Origin: Gammaproteobacteria bacterium
Lineage (GTDB): Bacteria; Pseudomonadota; Gammaproteobacteria; HK1
DNA: 64,000 bases
NCBI GenBank assembly: GCA_012103455.1
Contig: WLWT01000001.1
Span: 978,001 to 1,042,000 of the forward strand
Direction of reading: 5' to 3'
A program made the translations under genes and the position numbers. Shown here piece by piece: positions 19,034 to 28,276 of the stretch (its first letter is position 1; each line of letters opens with the position of its first letter). The notes below the pieces were generated by a model. It saw only the letters and a program-made list of their open reading frames with translations, had not been told where the DNA came from and did no database searches.

Positions 19034-20047
19034 ATGAGTGAATCAGGGGCGGCCAAGCTACCGAAAGTAGCCGTTATCGGCACCGGCGGGACCATCTCCA
19101 GTGTTGGCCGGCATAGCCGTGACCTCCTCGACTATGTGGTCAACAACCGTATCTATCACATCCATGAGCTGCTCAGTCAGGTACCCGAGACCGAAGAGGT
19201 GGCGCGTGTAGTGCCGGTGCCATTCAGGGCGATTCCCAGCACGGCGATGGGGCCAGCGCAGTGGCTCGAATTGAACCAGCTAGTTCACGATTTAGTGCAT
19301 GATGACCCTGAAATCGACGGAGTAGTGATCACGCACGGTACCGCGTCACTTGAGGAAACCGCTTATTTTCTGAACTTGACGCTGAAAGTAGCCGTGCCCG
19401 TCGTCGTCGTGGGCGCTCAACGTCCTGCTAGCGGCATTAGCACGGACGCCAACGCCAATCTCCTGAACGCCGTCCGGGTAGCGGGATGCCCGGATTCGCA
19501 CGGCTTAGGGGTTGTGGTGGTACTTAACGATGAAATTCATGCGGCGCGCGATGTCACCAAGACCTCAACCCTGAAGCTGCACACATTTCGCAGCCCTGAT
19601 TTCGGCTGCCTCGGACACGCGGATGCGGACAAAGTGGCGTATTACCGCCATCCGCTTAGGCGGCGCGCACCCGATACGCAATTCGATGTACGAGGGACAA
19701 AAGAGCTACCACGAGTCGATATCGTGATGTCCTATGCGGGCGCCGATGGCGCCGCCATCCGCGGCTGTGTGGATGCGGGAGCGCAAGGCATTGTATCCGC
19801 CGGTTTCGCCCCCGGATTGAGCACCCAAGCCCAACGCGAAGTGTTCGCGGAATACCCCGAACTCCTGGTTGTGCAGAGTTCTCGCGTAGGCAGCGGCCGA
19901 GTGGCGGCAATGACCGGTTTGCGGGCAGTAAAAACAGGCGCCATTGCCGATAACCTCACGCCACAGAAAGCCCGCGTGTTGCTGATGTTGGGACTCACGG
20001 TTACCCGAGAACCGGATGAGCTACAGCGATTATTCGATGAATACTAA
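19034..20047 (+). CDS. L-asparaginase family amidohydrolase
   Basis: 337 residues. The first catalytic motif is VAVIGTGGTISSVG and the second VVITHGTASLEETAYFLNLTL; the Thr of each is present. VVVVGAQRPASGISTDANANLLNAVRVA, GLGVVVVLNDEIHAARDVTKTSTLKLHTFRSPDFG and SYAGADGAAIRG also fit. There is no signal peptide, so it is probably cytoplasmic and low-affinity-type, hydrolysing Asn (and perhaps Gln) to Asp and ammonia. The usual THGTDT is replaced by THGTAS, so substrate preference may differ. Confidence 0.93.
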   Translation: MSESGAAKLPKVAVIGTGGTISSVGRHSRDLLDYVVNNRIYHIHELLSQVPETEEVARVVPVPFRAIPSTAMGPAQWLELNQLVHDLVHDDPEIDGVVITHGTASLEETAYFLNLTLKVAVPVVVVGAQRPASGISTDANANLLNAVRVAGCPDSHGLGVVVVLNDEIHAARDVTKTSTLKLHTFRSPDFGCLGHADADKVAYYRHPLRRRAPDTQFDVRGTKELPRVDIVMSYAGADGAAIRGCVDAGAQGIVSAGFAPGLSTQAQREVFAEYPELLVVQSSRVGSGRVAAMTGLRAVKTGAIADNLTPQKARVLLMLGLTVTREPDELQRLFDEY

Positions 20048-20074
20048 AGCACCCCGAAACAAAGACAGACGACG
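20048..20074 (+). repeat. Direct repeat left of the Y1 transposase
   Basis: agcaccccgaaacaaagaca followed by gacgacg; the same sequence with one extra C lies at 21472-21499 on the same strand, beyond the transposase gene. The two probably mark the ends of a mobile unit or a cognate REP-like repeat. Confidence 0.7.
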
Positions 20075-20223
20075 ACCAATAACCATTTTTCAACTGCTCA
20101 AAAACGGGATTGACGAGAGGAGGTGCCCATGGTTCGAGCACTTTTTTGCCGAGCAGCCTAACAGGGATAGGTGACGTGTCCGTCGAACCCACTAGGGAAA
20201 GAACGGGGCAAGAATCGGCCCGT

Positions 20224-20363
20224 GGGCACCTCTAAAAATGCACTTTTTCCGCGATTGCGGCGTCAGCTCCGTGCTCGAATCCTCATGTATCACCTATACA
20301 CTGCGATTCTACGCGCGGTGCTTCCTTGCACTCACGAAAAAATTATTATTTTTAGAGGTGCCC
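20224..20363 (+). mobile_element. MITE copy A (140 bp)
   Basis: The ends are perfect inverted repeats (gggcacctctaaaaa / tttttagaggtgccc). Flanking CCGT at 20220-20223 and 20364-20367 is a 4-bp target duplication. The interior (gcgattgcggcgtcagctcc ... ttgcactcacg) has no gene. Five other copies or partial copies occur in this window, in both orientations. It is probably moved by an IS with matching ends located elsewhere. Confidence 0.92.
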
Positions 20364-20413
20364 CCGTATTGTTGGCCATAAAAACTAAAGCTTTAGCGGG
20401 GAGCGTCTGCGCG

Positions 20414-21379
20414 CTACGACATTGGCTGCTCCACGCATCGGAAGCCACGCTTGTGCGTCCAATCGTCTAACTGTTCCGCCGTGCCGTAAGCACGTTGGCG
20501 TTTGCGGAGCAGGGCCGCCTGTTCCGCCCAGCGTTTCGCCCTAAATTTTTGTTCCGGGCTTTTATGCTTGGTTCGTTCGTCACGGATGATGGTGCGCAGC
20601 ATCTCCAAGTATTGCCCTAACTTGATACGCGGGACGCCAGGGCGAGGCTCATCACTATTTCGTGGCTCGGCTTCGTCTACTTTCGGTTCTAGCCCTGAGA
20701 CCACCGGCTCCAACCATTCCTCTAACCGCTCCGATGTATTCTTCGCATGAGCCAAACGCTCCTGCACCGCGCCGTGCTTAGTCGCTTCCAACGTCTTCGC
20801 TATCTTCGCCCGAAACGGGTTCAAGTCGATGTAGCTCATCGCCGCCAACGTGGACTCTTCGTCAATGATGGCTCCGGAGTAGAACCGCTCGGCAAAGAAA
20901 TGGCCTTTCACGCCGTCTTCTTTATTGGCACGCGCAGCGATGGGGCCTTTCAAGTGTTTCATAAATTCCGACATCGAGCCTAGCTGATAACGGCGCTTCT
21001 CAAGCAACTCAGGGTTATCCATGAGCTTGGCCACGGCTTTGTCGAATTTGCCGTTGCGCGGAGGAAACATCTTGAACCAACGGAAGGCGACCTCGTGGGC
21101 ACTCCAATACTCGCAGGCTTTGGGATCGAAAAAGATGAGTATATGCAGATGGTTGTCCATGACAACGTAGGTATAGACCTCGACGGCGTACCATTGGGAA
21201 ATCTGCAAAATGCGCTTTTCCACCCATTCCTTACGATGTTTGTAGTTTTTCTTGCCGCGTTTACCGAACAGCCAAGCGCCGCGCACGCACTTGGAGTTCA
21301 GGTGGTAGAACAGAGCGACCTCGGGATCGACGAGTAATGCACGTGGTATAGCCATGGGGGAGAGCATGGCAATTCCCAT
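20414..21379 (-). CDS. REP-associated / IS200-like Y1 transposase
   Basis: 321 residues. The HUH motif is visible in VEVYTYVVMDNHLHILIFF, and the likely catalytic Tyr lies in a later helix (MSYIDLNPFRAKIA). YHLNSKCVRGAWLFG and GHFFAERFYSGAIIDE are typical of RAYT-type single-strand transposases. A long charged C-terminal extension (about 210-321) is richer in Glu/Lys/Arg than usual. It sits between two direct repeats (20048, 21472) and next to copies of a cgccgtgtgtcc motif, consistent with a domesticated transposase acting on REP-like repeats. Confidence 0.88.
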   Translation of the reverse strand: MGIAMLSPMAIPRALLVDPEVALFYHLNSKCVRGAWLFGKRGKKNYKHRKEWVEKRILQISQWYAVEVYTYVVMDNHLHILIFFDPKACEYWSAHEVAFRWFKMFPPRNGKFDKAVAKLMDNPELLEKRRYQLGSMSEFMKHLKGPIAARANKEDGVKGHFFAERFYSGAIIDEESTLAAMSYIDLNPFRAKIAKTLEATKHGAVQERLAHAKNTSERLEEWLEPVVSGLEPKVDEAEPRNSDEPRPGVPRIKLGQYLEMLRTIIRDERTKHKSPEQKFRAKRWAEQAALLRKRQRAYGTAEQLDDWTHKRGFRCVEQPMS

Positions 21380-21438
21380 GCCTGGCCGGTATCAGCCACG
21401 AACGCACCCTTTGTAGGCCAAAGCCTAATTGGATGTAA

Positions 21439-21520
21439 CGACGGCGTGTGTCCACGTAAAAACGCCGTGTGAGCACCCCCGAAACAAAGACAGACGACGT
21501 AAACAACGCCGTGTGTCCGT
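21439..21520. repeat. REP-like repeats right of the Y1 transposase
   Basis: Three copies of a cgccgtgtg/cggcgtgtgtcc motif lie here, together with the 28-bp direct repeat agcacccccgaaacaaagac-agacgacg at 21472-21499. The complement, ggacacacgg(t/c)gtt, is found twice upstream of lon (about 18755 and 18938). Confidence 0.6.
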
Positions 21521-21523
21521 GTT

Positions 21524-22876
21524 CTAGGACCCCGCGACCGTCATGGAATCTATCAGCACCGATCCGGTGCGCGTATTCCCCCGCGCATCCACATCGCTTC
21601 CAACAGCAACAATATTCATAAACATATCTTTAAGGTTGCCAGCGATAGTTATCTCTTCCACCGGAAACTGGATCTCGCCGCCATCAATCCAATAGCCGCC
21701 CATCCCCCGCGAGTAATCTCCCGTGACAGTGTTAACCCCCATACCCATCAACTCGGTGACGAGCAACCCGCGATGCATCTGCCTGATCAGCTGCTCGCGA
21801 GATCGCCCCCCCGGCGCTATCGTAAGATTGTGCACACCACCCGCATTCGCGGTCGTAATCAAACCCAACCGGCGAGCAGAATAGCTACTCAGAACATAAC
21901 CCTTCAGTACGCCATCATTGACGATATCCCGATCCCGGGTAGCAACGCCTTCCCCATCATATGCAACACTGCCCGCACCACGGCGCAACAACGGCTGTTC
22001 GTGAATACGAAAACCAGCCGGAAAAATCTGTGTGTCCAAGCGATCCAGCAAAAACGTCGCCTTGCGGTACAGCGCCCCCCCGCGAATAGCGCCGATTAAA
22101 TGCCCAAAAAGACTACTCGCGATATCCGCGCTAAAGAGCACCGGCATCGTCCCCGTCTCCACCCGGCGAGGTGAGAGCCGCGCCACCGTACGCTCCGCCG
22201 CCATACGCCCAATCTCCGCTGGCGCCAACATATCGCCGGCACAACGCGCGGTGTCGTACCAATAGTCGCGCTGCATCCCGGCATCGTCCTGCGCGATCAC
22301 CACACAACTCAAAGAATGCCGCGTACTCAATCGCGCACCCACAAAACCATGGGAGTTGGCATACGCATGCGCCGTCTCGTGGGTTCCAAGCGTGGCGCCC
22401 TCGGTATTCACAATGCGCGCATCCGCATCGCGGGCGGTCGCCTCCATCTCCTTGGCGATGCTGATCGCATCCTCCGCATCAACAGACCAGGGATGATGCA
22501 GATCGAGATCGGGAAACTCGGTAGCCATCAGCGCCGCATCGGCGAGCCCCGCATACTCATCCTCGCCGGTATAGCGGGCTATCGCGCAAGCAGCCTTGAC
22601 CGTATCGGCGAGCGCCGCTGCACTGAAGTCCGAAGAGCTAGCCGATCCCTTACGCCGCCCAATATAAACCGTCACCCCCACACTCTTATCGCGGATGTGC
22701 TCAATCGTCTCCACATCCCTCATCCGCACCGTAACGGATAACCCGGTACTCGTACTCACCCCGGTCTCAGCCGCCGTCGCCCCATTGGCCAAAGCCTCGC
22801 GGTTACACAGCTCCGCGATATCCACCAACTGCTCTTCAAGGCGCACAGGATCGTCGATAGCAAGGCTGCCGGTCAC
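21524..22876 (-). CDS. pmbA: Metalloprotease PmbA/TldE
   Basis: 450 residues, usual length. Matches include the N-terminal ETGVSTSTGLSVTVRMRDVETIEHIRDKSVGVTVYIGRRKGSASSSDFS, GEDEYAGLAD, and the C-terminal RRLGLITTANAGGVHNLTIAPGG, MGMGVNTVTGDYSRGMGGYWIDGGEIQFPVEEITIAGNLKDMF. PmbA (TldE) pairs with TldD to digest unfolded peptides and mature some modified peptides; it lacks the metal site, which is in TldD. No tldD is present in this window. It is divergent from uvrD. Confidence 0.95.
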   Translation of the reverse strand: MTGSLAIDDPVRLEEQLVDIAELCNREALANGATAAETGVSTSTGLSVTVRMRDVETIEHIRDKSVGVTVYIGRRKGSASSSDFSAAALADTVKAACAIARYTGEDEYAGLADAALMATEFPDLDLHHPWSVDAEDAISIAKEMEATARDADARIVNTEGATLGTHETAHAYANSHGFVGARLSTRHSLSCVVIAQDDAGMQRDYWYDTARCAGDMLAPAEIGRMAAERTVARLSPRRVETGTMPVLFSADIASSLFGHLIGAIRGGALYRKATFLLDRLDTQIFPAGFRIHEQPLLRRGAGSVAYDGEGVATRDRDIVNDGVLKGYVLSSYSARRLGLITTANAGGVHNLTIAPGGRSREQLIRQMHRGLLVTELMGMGVNTVTGDYSRGMGGYWIDGGEIQFPVEEITIAGNLKDMFMNIVAVGSDVDARGNTRTGSVLIDSMTVAGS

Positions 22877-23095
22877 TGTTGTTCATTCCGTCTAGGTCTA
22901 AAAGACATGACCACACAACGGCGAGACGAACTCGCCGCTCAAAAGTGCGCAACATGCTACACGCAATCAGATACCGCCGTGCTCCTGGTGCGTTATTGGA
23001 TGGGTGCGTTATTTGATAAAGTGGCGCCGGATTACAGGCCTCACCTGGTCGCCCGGCTTTTTACTGCGCCAGGCGCCGCGGTACCGGTTCATGAG

Positions 23096-25264
23096 ATGAA
23101 CGATATTTCCCCTATTCTAGCTCCCCTCAACGATGCTCAAAGAGCCGCCGTAACCACCGCCACCGGCCACACCCTGGTATTAGCCGGCGCCGGCAGCGGC
23201 AAAACCCGCGTCTTGGTTCATCGCATCGCCTGGCTGCTAGCCATCGACGAATGCATGCCCCACAACATATTGGCTGTCACTTTCACCAACAAAGCTGCCG
23301 GCGAGATGCGCGGGCGCATCGAGGCTATGCTCGATAGTCCCATCAGCGGCCTATGGGTCGGCACCTTTCACGGCTTGGCACACCGGCTATTGCGCACCCA
23401 CTGGAGCGAAGCGGGTCTGGCGGAAGGCTTTCAGATCCTGGACAGCGACGATCAGTTACGCGCTCTTCGCCGCATCGTGCGCGAACTCGACATTGATGAA
23501 GCCAAATGGCCTCCCCGCCAAATTCAAGGCTTCATCAACAAACGTAAAGACGAGGGGTACCGGGCCAGACACATCGATCCACGCGGTGACTATTTCACCG
23601 AGCGCATGGTCGAAATCTACCGCACCTACGAAGAAATCTGCGACCGCGGCGGCCTGGTGGACTTCGCCGAGTTGCTCCTTCGTGCCCACGAACTCATACG
23701 CAACAACCCCGAAGTTTTGGCCCACTACCACCGCCGCTTTACCCACTTACTGGTCGATGAGTTCCAAGACACCAATTCCATTCAATACGCCTGGCTGCGC
23801 CTGCTTGCCGGCGAAACTGGCGCGCTCTTTTGCGTCGGTGACGATGACCAATCGATCTACGGGTGGCGCGGCGCGCGCATTGAAAACATCCGCCAATTTC
23901 CCCGTGACTACAAAGACGTTAGCACCCTGCGCCTGGAGCAAAACTACCGCTCCACCGGCAACATTCTTGCCGCCGCCAACGGCTTGATCGCCCACAACGA
24001 GGGACGTTACGGCAAAGATCTGTGGACCAATGAGGGTAATGGCGAACCCGTGCATCGCTACACCGCCTTCAATGAAATCGATGAAGCCCGCTTCATCGCT
24101 GGACGCATTCAGCGCTGGCGCGACGGCGGCGGCCGCGCCGGTGAAACCGCCATCTTGTATCGAGTGAGCGCGCAATCGCGCGTCCTCGAAGAATCCCTAT
24201 TAGCCGCTGGCATCGCCTATCGCGTCTACGGCGGCATGCGTTTCTACGAGCGGGCCGAAATCAAGGACACGCTCGGTTACCTGCGCCTCATGGCCAACCA
24301 CCACGACGACGGCGCTTTCGAACGGGTGGTAAACACACCACCGCGCGGTATCGGCTCACGCTCGGTGGATGCGGTACGCGAGTGCGCCCGTAAGGCCCGG
24401 TGCTCCCTGTGGGAAGCAGCATTGCTTTGCATCGCCGACCATGCACTGAACGCCCGGGCGGCCAAAGCGATCGGCAAGTTCATCGAACTCATCCAATCCC
24501 TTGAGGCGGATACTGAGGCGGGCACATTGGCCGAGCGCGTGCGGCTGGTTATCGACGACAGCGGCTTGCAAGCGCATTTTTCAAAAGAACGGGGCGAACG
24601 CGGTCTTGCGCGCATAGAGAACTTGAGCGAACTCGTTATTGCCGCAGGACAATTCGCCATGGGCCTAAGCGCCGAGGCTGATCCGATGATCGAGTTTCTC
24701 GCCCATGCCGCCTTGGAAGCCGGTGATGAGCAGACCGACGAAAACCAGGACGCGGTCAATCTCATGACCTTGCACTCGGCCAAGGGCCTGGAATTTCCTG
24801 TCGTCTTCTTATGCGGTCTTGAAGAAGGTTTATTTCCTCATCAACGCAGCAGTGACGATCCCGCGCAGCTTGAAGAGGAGCGCCGGCTTTGTTACGTCGG
24901 CATGACCCGCGCCAAGCGCTCGCTTTACCTGACCTATGCCGAGGCCCGCCGCCTGCATGGCGCGGAATATCACGGCATGCCATCGAGGTTTCTGCGGGAA
25001 ATGCCTCCACAACATGTCGAAGATGTACGGCTAGGCCGCCCCGCTTCTACCGGGCGGCGGTCGGGACGGGGAGCAAAGTGGAGTGGCGGAACCGATAGCG
25101 ATGCTCAGTATCAGCTAGGCCAGCGAGTGCTACACCGAAAATTTGGCGAAGGCATAGTGACCATGTACGAAGGGCAGGGTGATCACGCGCGTGTTCAAGT
25201 GAACTTCCAGGGTTACGGCAGCAAATGGCTGATGGTGTCCTACGCCGCACTGCAGACCGTTTAG
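23096..25264 (+). CDS. uvrD: DNA helicase II (UvrD)
   Basis: 722 residues from ATG 23096, close to the 720 of E. coli UvrD. An upstream frame from 22907 exists but has no family similarity. Superfamily 1A motifs: LNDAQRAAVTTA (Q), AGAGSGKTRVLVHRI (I), NILAVTFTNKAAGEMRGRI (Ia), LLVDEFQDTNSIQYAWLRLL (II), VGDDDQSIYGWRGARIENI (III), RLEQNYRSTGNILAAAN (IV), MTLHSAKGLEFPVVFLCGLEEGLFPHQRS (V) and ERRLCYVGMTRAKRSLYLTYA (VI). The Tudor-like C-terminus (LGQRVLHRKFGEGIVTMYEG) is present. It acts in nucleotide excision and mismatch repair. Confidence 0.97.
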   Translation: MNDISPILAPLNDAQRAAVTTATGHTLVLAGAGSGKTRVLVHRIAWLLAIDECMPHNILAVTFTNKAAGEMRGRIEAMLDSPISGLWVGTFHGLAHRLLRTHWSEAGLAEGFQILDSDDQLRALRRIVRELDIDEAKWPPRQIQGFINKRKDEGYRARHIDPRGDYFTERMVEIYRTYEEICDRGGLVDFAELLLRAHELIRNNPEVLAHYHRRFTHLLVDEFQDTNSIQYAWLRLLAGETGALFCVGDDDQSIYGWRGARIENIRQFPRDYKDVSTLRLEQNYRSTGNILAAANGLIAHNEGRYGKDLWTNEGNGEPVHRYTAFNEIDEARFIAGRIQRWRDGGGRAGETAILYRVSAQSRVLEESLLAAGIAYRVYGGMRFYERAEIKDTLGYLRLMANHHDDGAFERVVNTPPRGIGSRSVDAVRECARKARCSLWEAALLCIADHALNARAAKAIGKFIELIQSLEADTEAGTLAERVRLVIDDSGLQAHFSKERGERGLARIENLSELVIAAGQFAMGLSAEADPMIEFLAHAALEAGDEQTDENQDAVNLMTLHSAKGLEFPVVFLCGLEEGLFPHQRSSDDPAQLEEERRLCYVGMTRAKRSLYLTYAEARRLHGAEYHGMPSRFLREMPPQHVEDVRLGRPASTGRRSGRGAKWSGGTDSDAQYQLGQRVLHRKFGEGIVTMYEGQGDHARVQVNFQGYGSKWLMVSYAALQTV

Positions 25265-25279
25265 CTGAATCTACAACCT

Positions 25280-25933
25280 TCAGCCGGCATCAACCCCTGC
25301 TTGCTTCAACATGAAGCGCACCGCCGCTTTCACTTCCTCGTCCGACAGCGACAGGTTGCCACCCTTGGCAGCCATGTTGGGCGGCATCCCGTTAATCGCA
25401 CTGTTGTAGAGGCCCTCAATGCCTCCGCCGGCCTTGGCCCGGGCGGACCACGCTTGCGTATCAGTGGGTTTAGGTGCGTTCAAAAGCCCCGCCGCATGAC
25501 AGGCTTTACAGCTAGAGTCGTAAACCGCCTCACCGGTGGCCGCCACTGCCACTGATTCATCGGGCGCCAATTCAGTGGACGTCGATTCATCATGCACCGA
25601 TTCAGTAGACGCCACCTCAGCGGACTCGGCCTTAGCTGGCTCCTTAGCCGGTTGTTCCACAGCGGCGGCGGCCAACTCATCCGCCGCTTTCCCGCTCCCG
25701 GCCGCGTTCTCATCTTCAGCGGGCGCCACCCGCGCTTGCTGTTCAACCGGTTCCACTTCAACCGTACCGACGGGCGCTATGCGCTTTAGTATCTCTTTCT
25801 CGCTGGAGACTATCCTGGCGTGGCTTGCGTCGCCCACCGCCGCGGCGATGAAATAAACGCTGACCCCAAAAATAGCCAGCAAGACAAGAACAGCCCCGAA
25901 CTGGCGGTAAAAAATATCGTCAGCCTGACTCAC
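25280..25933 (-). CDS. Membrane-anchored cytochrome c (c5 type)
   Basis: 217 residues from GTG 25933; a longer frame begins at 26005. One N-terminal membrane helix (FGAVLVLLAIFGVSVYFIAAAVG) is followed by a roughly 80-residue Ala/Glu/Ser-rich linker, partly of repeated acidic units (AESAEVASTESVHDESTSTELAPDESV). The C-terminal c-type domain has the heme-binding SSCKACH and the distal Met in AINGMPPNMAAKGGN. It probably carries electrons in the periplasm. It is convergent with uvrD. Confidence 0.9.
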   Translation of the reverse strand: MSQADDIFYRQFGAVLVLLAIFGVSVYFIAAAVGDASHARIVSSEKEILKRIAPVGTVEVEPVEQQARVAPAEDENAAGSGKAADELAAAAVEQPAKEPAKAESAEVASTESVHDESTSTELAPDESVAVAATGEAVYDSSCKACHAAGLLNAPKPTDTQAWSARAKAGGGIEGLYNSAINGMPPNMAAKGGNLSLSDEEVKAAVRFMLKQAGVDAG

Positions 25934-26255
25934 AATACTGCCTCGACAGAAATAAATTGCAATGCGCTTGACGAGCCTGGGTATGGACTGCTCCAGCATG
26001 ACCAACCACTAGGCTCCGCCCCCGAGTGGTAACCGGGCTATGGTGACAGACCGGGCTAGGCGACTCAAGATCGGGGATAAGCACGTGGCAAAGCGCTGCT
26101 CAGGCCACTGCATGACTCAATCCAAGAAACTCTCCAGCACGCCTATGCTACTCTGGCCACCGCTTCTGATGGAGCATTCAACAGCCCGAGGCGCGCCACC
26201 CCAGTTCAACTAGCTCTAGGCACCAGTCAGCGGCTGATCGACGAATTACCAAAGT

Positions 26256-27857
26256 ATGAGAACGCAATCAGAGCTTGGGTTAACAGTGCACAACAAGCGC
26301 AACATTCTGTGCGTTTTTCCTAGATATGCGCCTTCATTCGGCACCTTCGAACACGCGTACAAATTGTTCCCCGCGGTAGACGCATTCATGCCACCGCAGG
26401 GACTGCTCACCATAGCGGCTTACCTGCCCGACACTTGGGAGGTACGCTTCGTCGATGAAAATAGCCGTATGGTGCGGCCCGATGAGTTGCGCTGGGCCGA
26501 CGCCGTGTTGATGAGCGGCATGCACGTGCAGCGTAGGTTCATCGACGAACTGAACACCAGAGCGCAGGAGTACGGGGCATTGACCGTACTCGGCGGCCCC
26601 TCGGTCTCGGCCTGCCCGCAGTACTACCCCAATGTGGACATACTCCATCTGGGCGAACTGGGAGATGCGACCAATGCGGTTATCCAATACATAGACGCGC
26701 ATCGGGAACGGCCTAAAACGCAAGTGGTATTCGAGACGGTTAAACGCATAGCTCTGGATGCCTTCCCCATCCCCGCCTACCATCAAATCGATATCGGCAA
26801 CTACTTTCTAGGCTCCATCCAATACTCCTCCGGCTGCCCATATCTTTGCGAGTTTTGCGACATCCCGGCGCTCTACGGCCGTCAACCACGCCTCAAGCAA
26901 CCCGCGCGCATCCGCGAAGAGTTGGACGCCATCACCGCCGCCGGACTCAAAGGCGCAGTGTACTTTGTCGATGACAACTTCATCGGCAACAAAAAAGCCG
27001 CCCGCGAGCTACTCCCACACCTCATCGGCTGGCAGCAGGACAATCACTATCCACTCAGGTTCGCCTGCGAAGCCACTTTGAACATCGCCAAATCGGATGA
27101 GTTGCTAAGCATGCTCAAGGAAGCTCAGTTTCATACCGTGTTCATAGGCATAGAAACACCGGAAGAAAACGCATTGCGCGCCATGGGCAAGAAACAGAAC
27201 CTCGCCACCCCGCTGCTAGAATCCGTAGAGAAGCTAAACAGCTACGGTATCGAGGTAGTGTCGGGCATCATCATGGGCCTGGACACGGATACGCCGCGCA
27301 CTGGCGATGCCATAGTGCGCTTCATCGAGGCATCGAACATCCCGCTTCTCACCATCAACATGCTATACGCGCTACCGAAAACGCCCCTCTACGATCGCCT
27401 AGCGAAAGAAGGACGCTTGCTAACGGGCGCGGCGGCGGAAAGGTTGATATCCAACGTGCAGTTCCGCCTGTCCTACGAGCAGGTGGTGAAGATGTGGCAT
27501 AAAACCATCACCACTGCTTACCAGGCGGACAACTTATTCGGGCGCTTCAGGCATCAAACGGAACATACCTTCCCCAACCGTATCAACGTACAGCCCAACC
27601 CCACCTTCGCGCTCATCAAACACGGTATAAGCGTGCTCGCCCGCGTTCTTTGGCACTGCGGCATGACGTCGCGATGGCGAAAACAATTCTGGGATCTCTG
27701 CTGGCCACTCCTGCGTCAAGGCCGCATCGACGAAGTGATCCACATAGGCGTAGTCACCCACCACTTGCTGACCTTCACCGCCGAGTTGGAGACGGGTAAT
27801 TGGGAAGCGTGCTTCTATGCCGATCCGAGCAGTGTCAAAGCAAGGAAGGCTGCATGA
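26256..27857 (+). CDS. B12-binding-domain radical SAM protein (DUF4070 type)
   Basis: 533 residues. The N-terminal 150 residues form a cobalamin-binding-like domain (VFPRYAPSFGTFEHAYKLF, MPPQGLLTIAAYLPDTWEVRFVDEN). The radical SAM cluster is CPYLCEFCDIPALYGRQPR near residue 195, with VYFVDDNFIGNKKAARELL and FIGIETPEENALRAMGKKQN further on. The C-terminal 130 residues resemble DUF4070. Such proteins include methylases (for example of hopanoids), but the neighbours do not identify the substrate. Just downstream is the truncated tRNA-Arg at the left end of the integration hotspot. Confidence 0.9.
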   Translation: MRTQSELGLTVHNKRNILCVFPRYAPSFGTFEHAYKLFPAVDAFMPPQGLLTIAAYLPDTWEVRFVDENSRMVRPDELRWADAVLMSGMHVQRRFIDELNTRAQEYGALTVLGGPSVSACPQYYPNVDILHLGELGDATNAVIQYIDAHRERPKTQVVFETVKRIALDAFPIPAYHQIDIGNYFLGSIQYSSGCPYLCEFCDIPALYGRQPRLKQPARIREELDAITAAGLKGAVYFVDDNFIGNKKAARELLPHLIGWQQDNHYPLRFACEATLNIAKSDELLSMLKEAQFHTVFIGIETPEENALRAMGKKQNLATPLLESVEKLNSYGIEVVSGIIMGLDTDTPRTGDAIVRFIEASNIPLLTINMLYALPKTPLYDRLAKEGRLLTGAAAERLISNVQFRLSYEQVVKMWHKTITTAYQADNLFGRFRHQTEHTFPNRINVQPNPTFALIKHGISVLARVLWHCGMTSRWRKQFWDLCWPLLRQGRIDEVIHIGVVTHHLLTFTAELETGNWEACFYADPSSVKARKAA

Positions 27858-27882
27858 ATCGTGGTAGCCTATTTAGCTCCAT

Positions 27883-27928
27883 GCGCCCGTAGCTCAGTTG
27901 GATAGAGTGTCGGCCTCCGAAGCCGAAG
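27883..27928 (+). tRNA. tRNA-Arg(CCG), 5' fragment only
   Basis: The 46 bases are identical to the first 46 bases of the intact tRNA-Arg at 32591 (acceptor 5' strand, D-arm, anticodon arm with CCG). Homology then stops at ccgaag, followed by unrelated sequence, so the variable loop, T-arm and 3' acceptor are missing. It marks the left side of an integration hotspot. Confidence 0.92.
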
Positions 27929-27970
27929 CTTGAGCGTGTACGTTTTTCCGTGAGCCTTAAGAAAGCAATT

Positions 27971-28189
27971 CGCTTTCAATGGGTTACCAGCTCATCTACC
28001 ATCTACCGAGACTCTTGCGTCCTGCGACGTACGAGTTGTCACACCATCGTCACACCTATGAGCGTGATTGATGGCTTCTTTACGAAAATGCGGTGGCAAG
28101 TGGCAGGTTCAGGTGAGACGCCGCAAATCCCGTCCAATGTCAAAGACCTTTACGCGAAAAGTTGACGCGCTCTCATGGGCACGGCAGGA
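27971..28189 (+). pseudogene. Tyrosine integrase 5' fragment (inverted copy)
   Basis: This is a near-identical inverted copy of 31272-31470, the 5' end and upstream region of the integrase pseudogene. It encodes MASLRKCGGKWQVQVRRRKS and TFTRKVDALSWARQD from about 28071, then runs into unrelated sequence. It shows that at least two related integrase copies existed here. Confidence 0.9.
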
Positions 28190-28276
28190 CAAATGCCCTT
28201 GCCTCCGCACAGTTCAACTCCAAAACAGCGATCAAGAAAACTCGTCTGTACTGGAACATGAGAAATGGAAGACGAA

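Noticed and set aside
20171..20470. A 99-residue frame crossing MITE copy A
   Set aside because: It is mostly MITE sequence; similar accidental frames appear at other copies.
22907..23095. A 63-residue N-terminal extension of UvrD
   Set aside because: UvrD proteins begin near MNDISPILAPLNDAQ; the extension has no family similarity.
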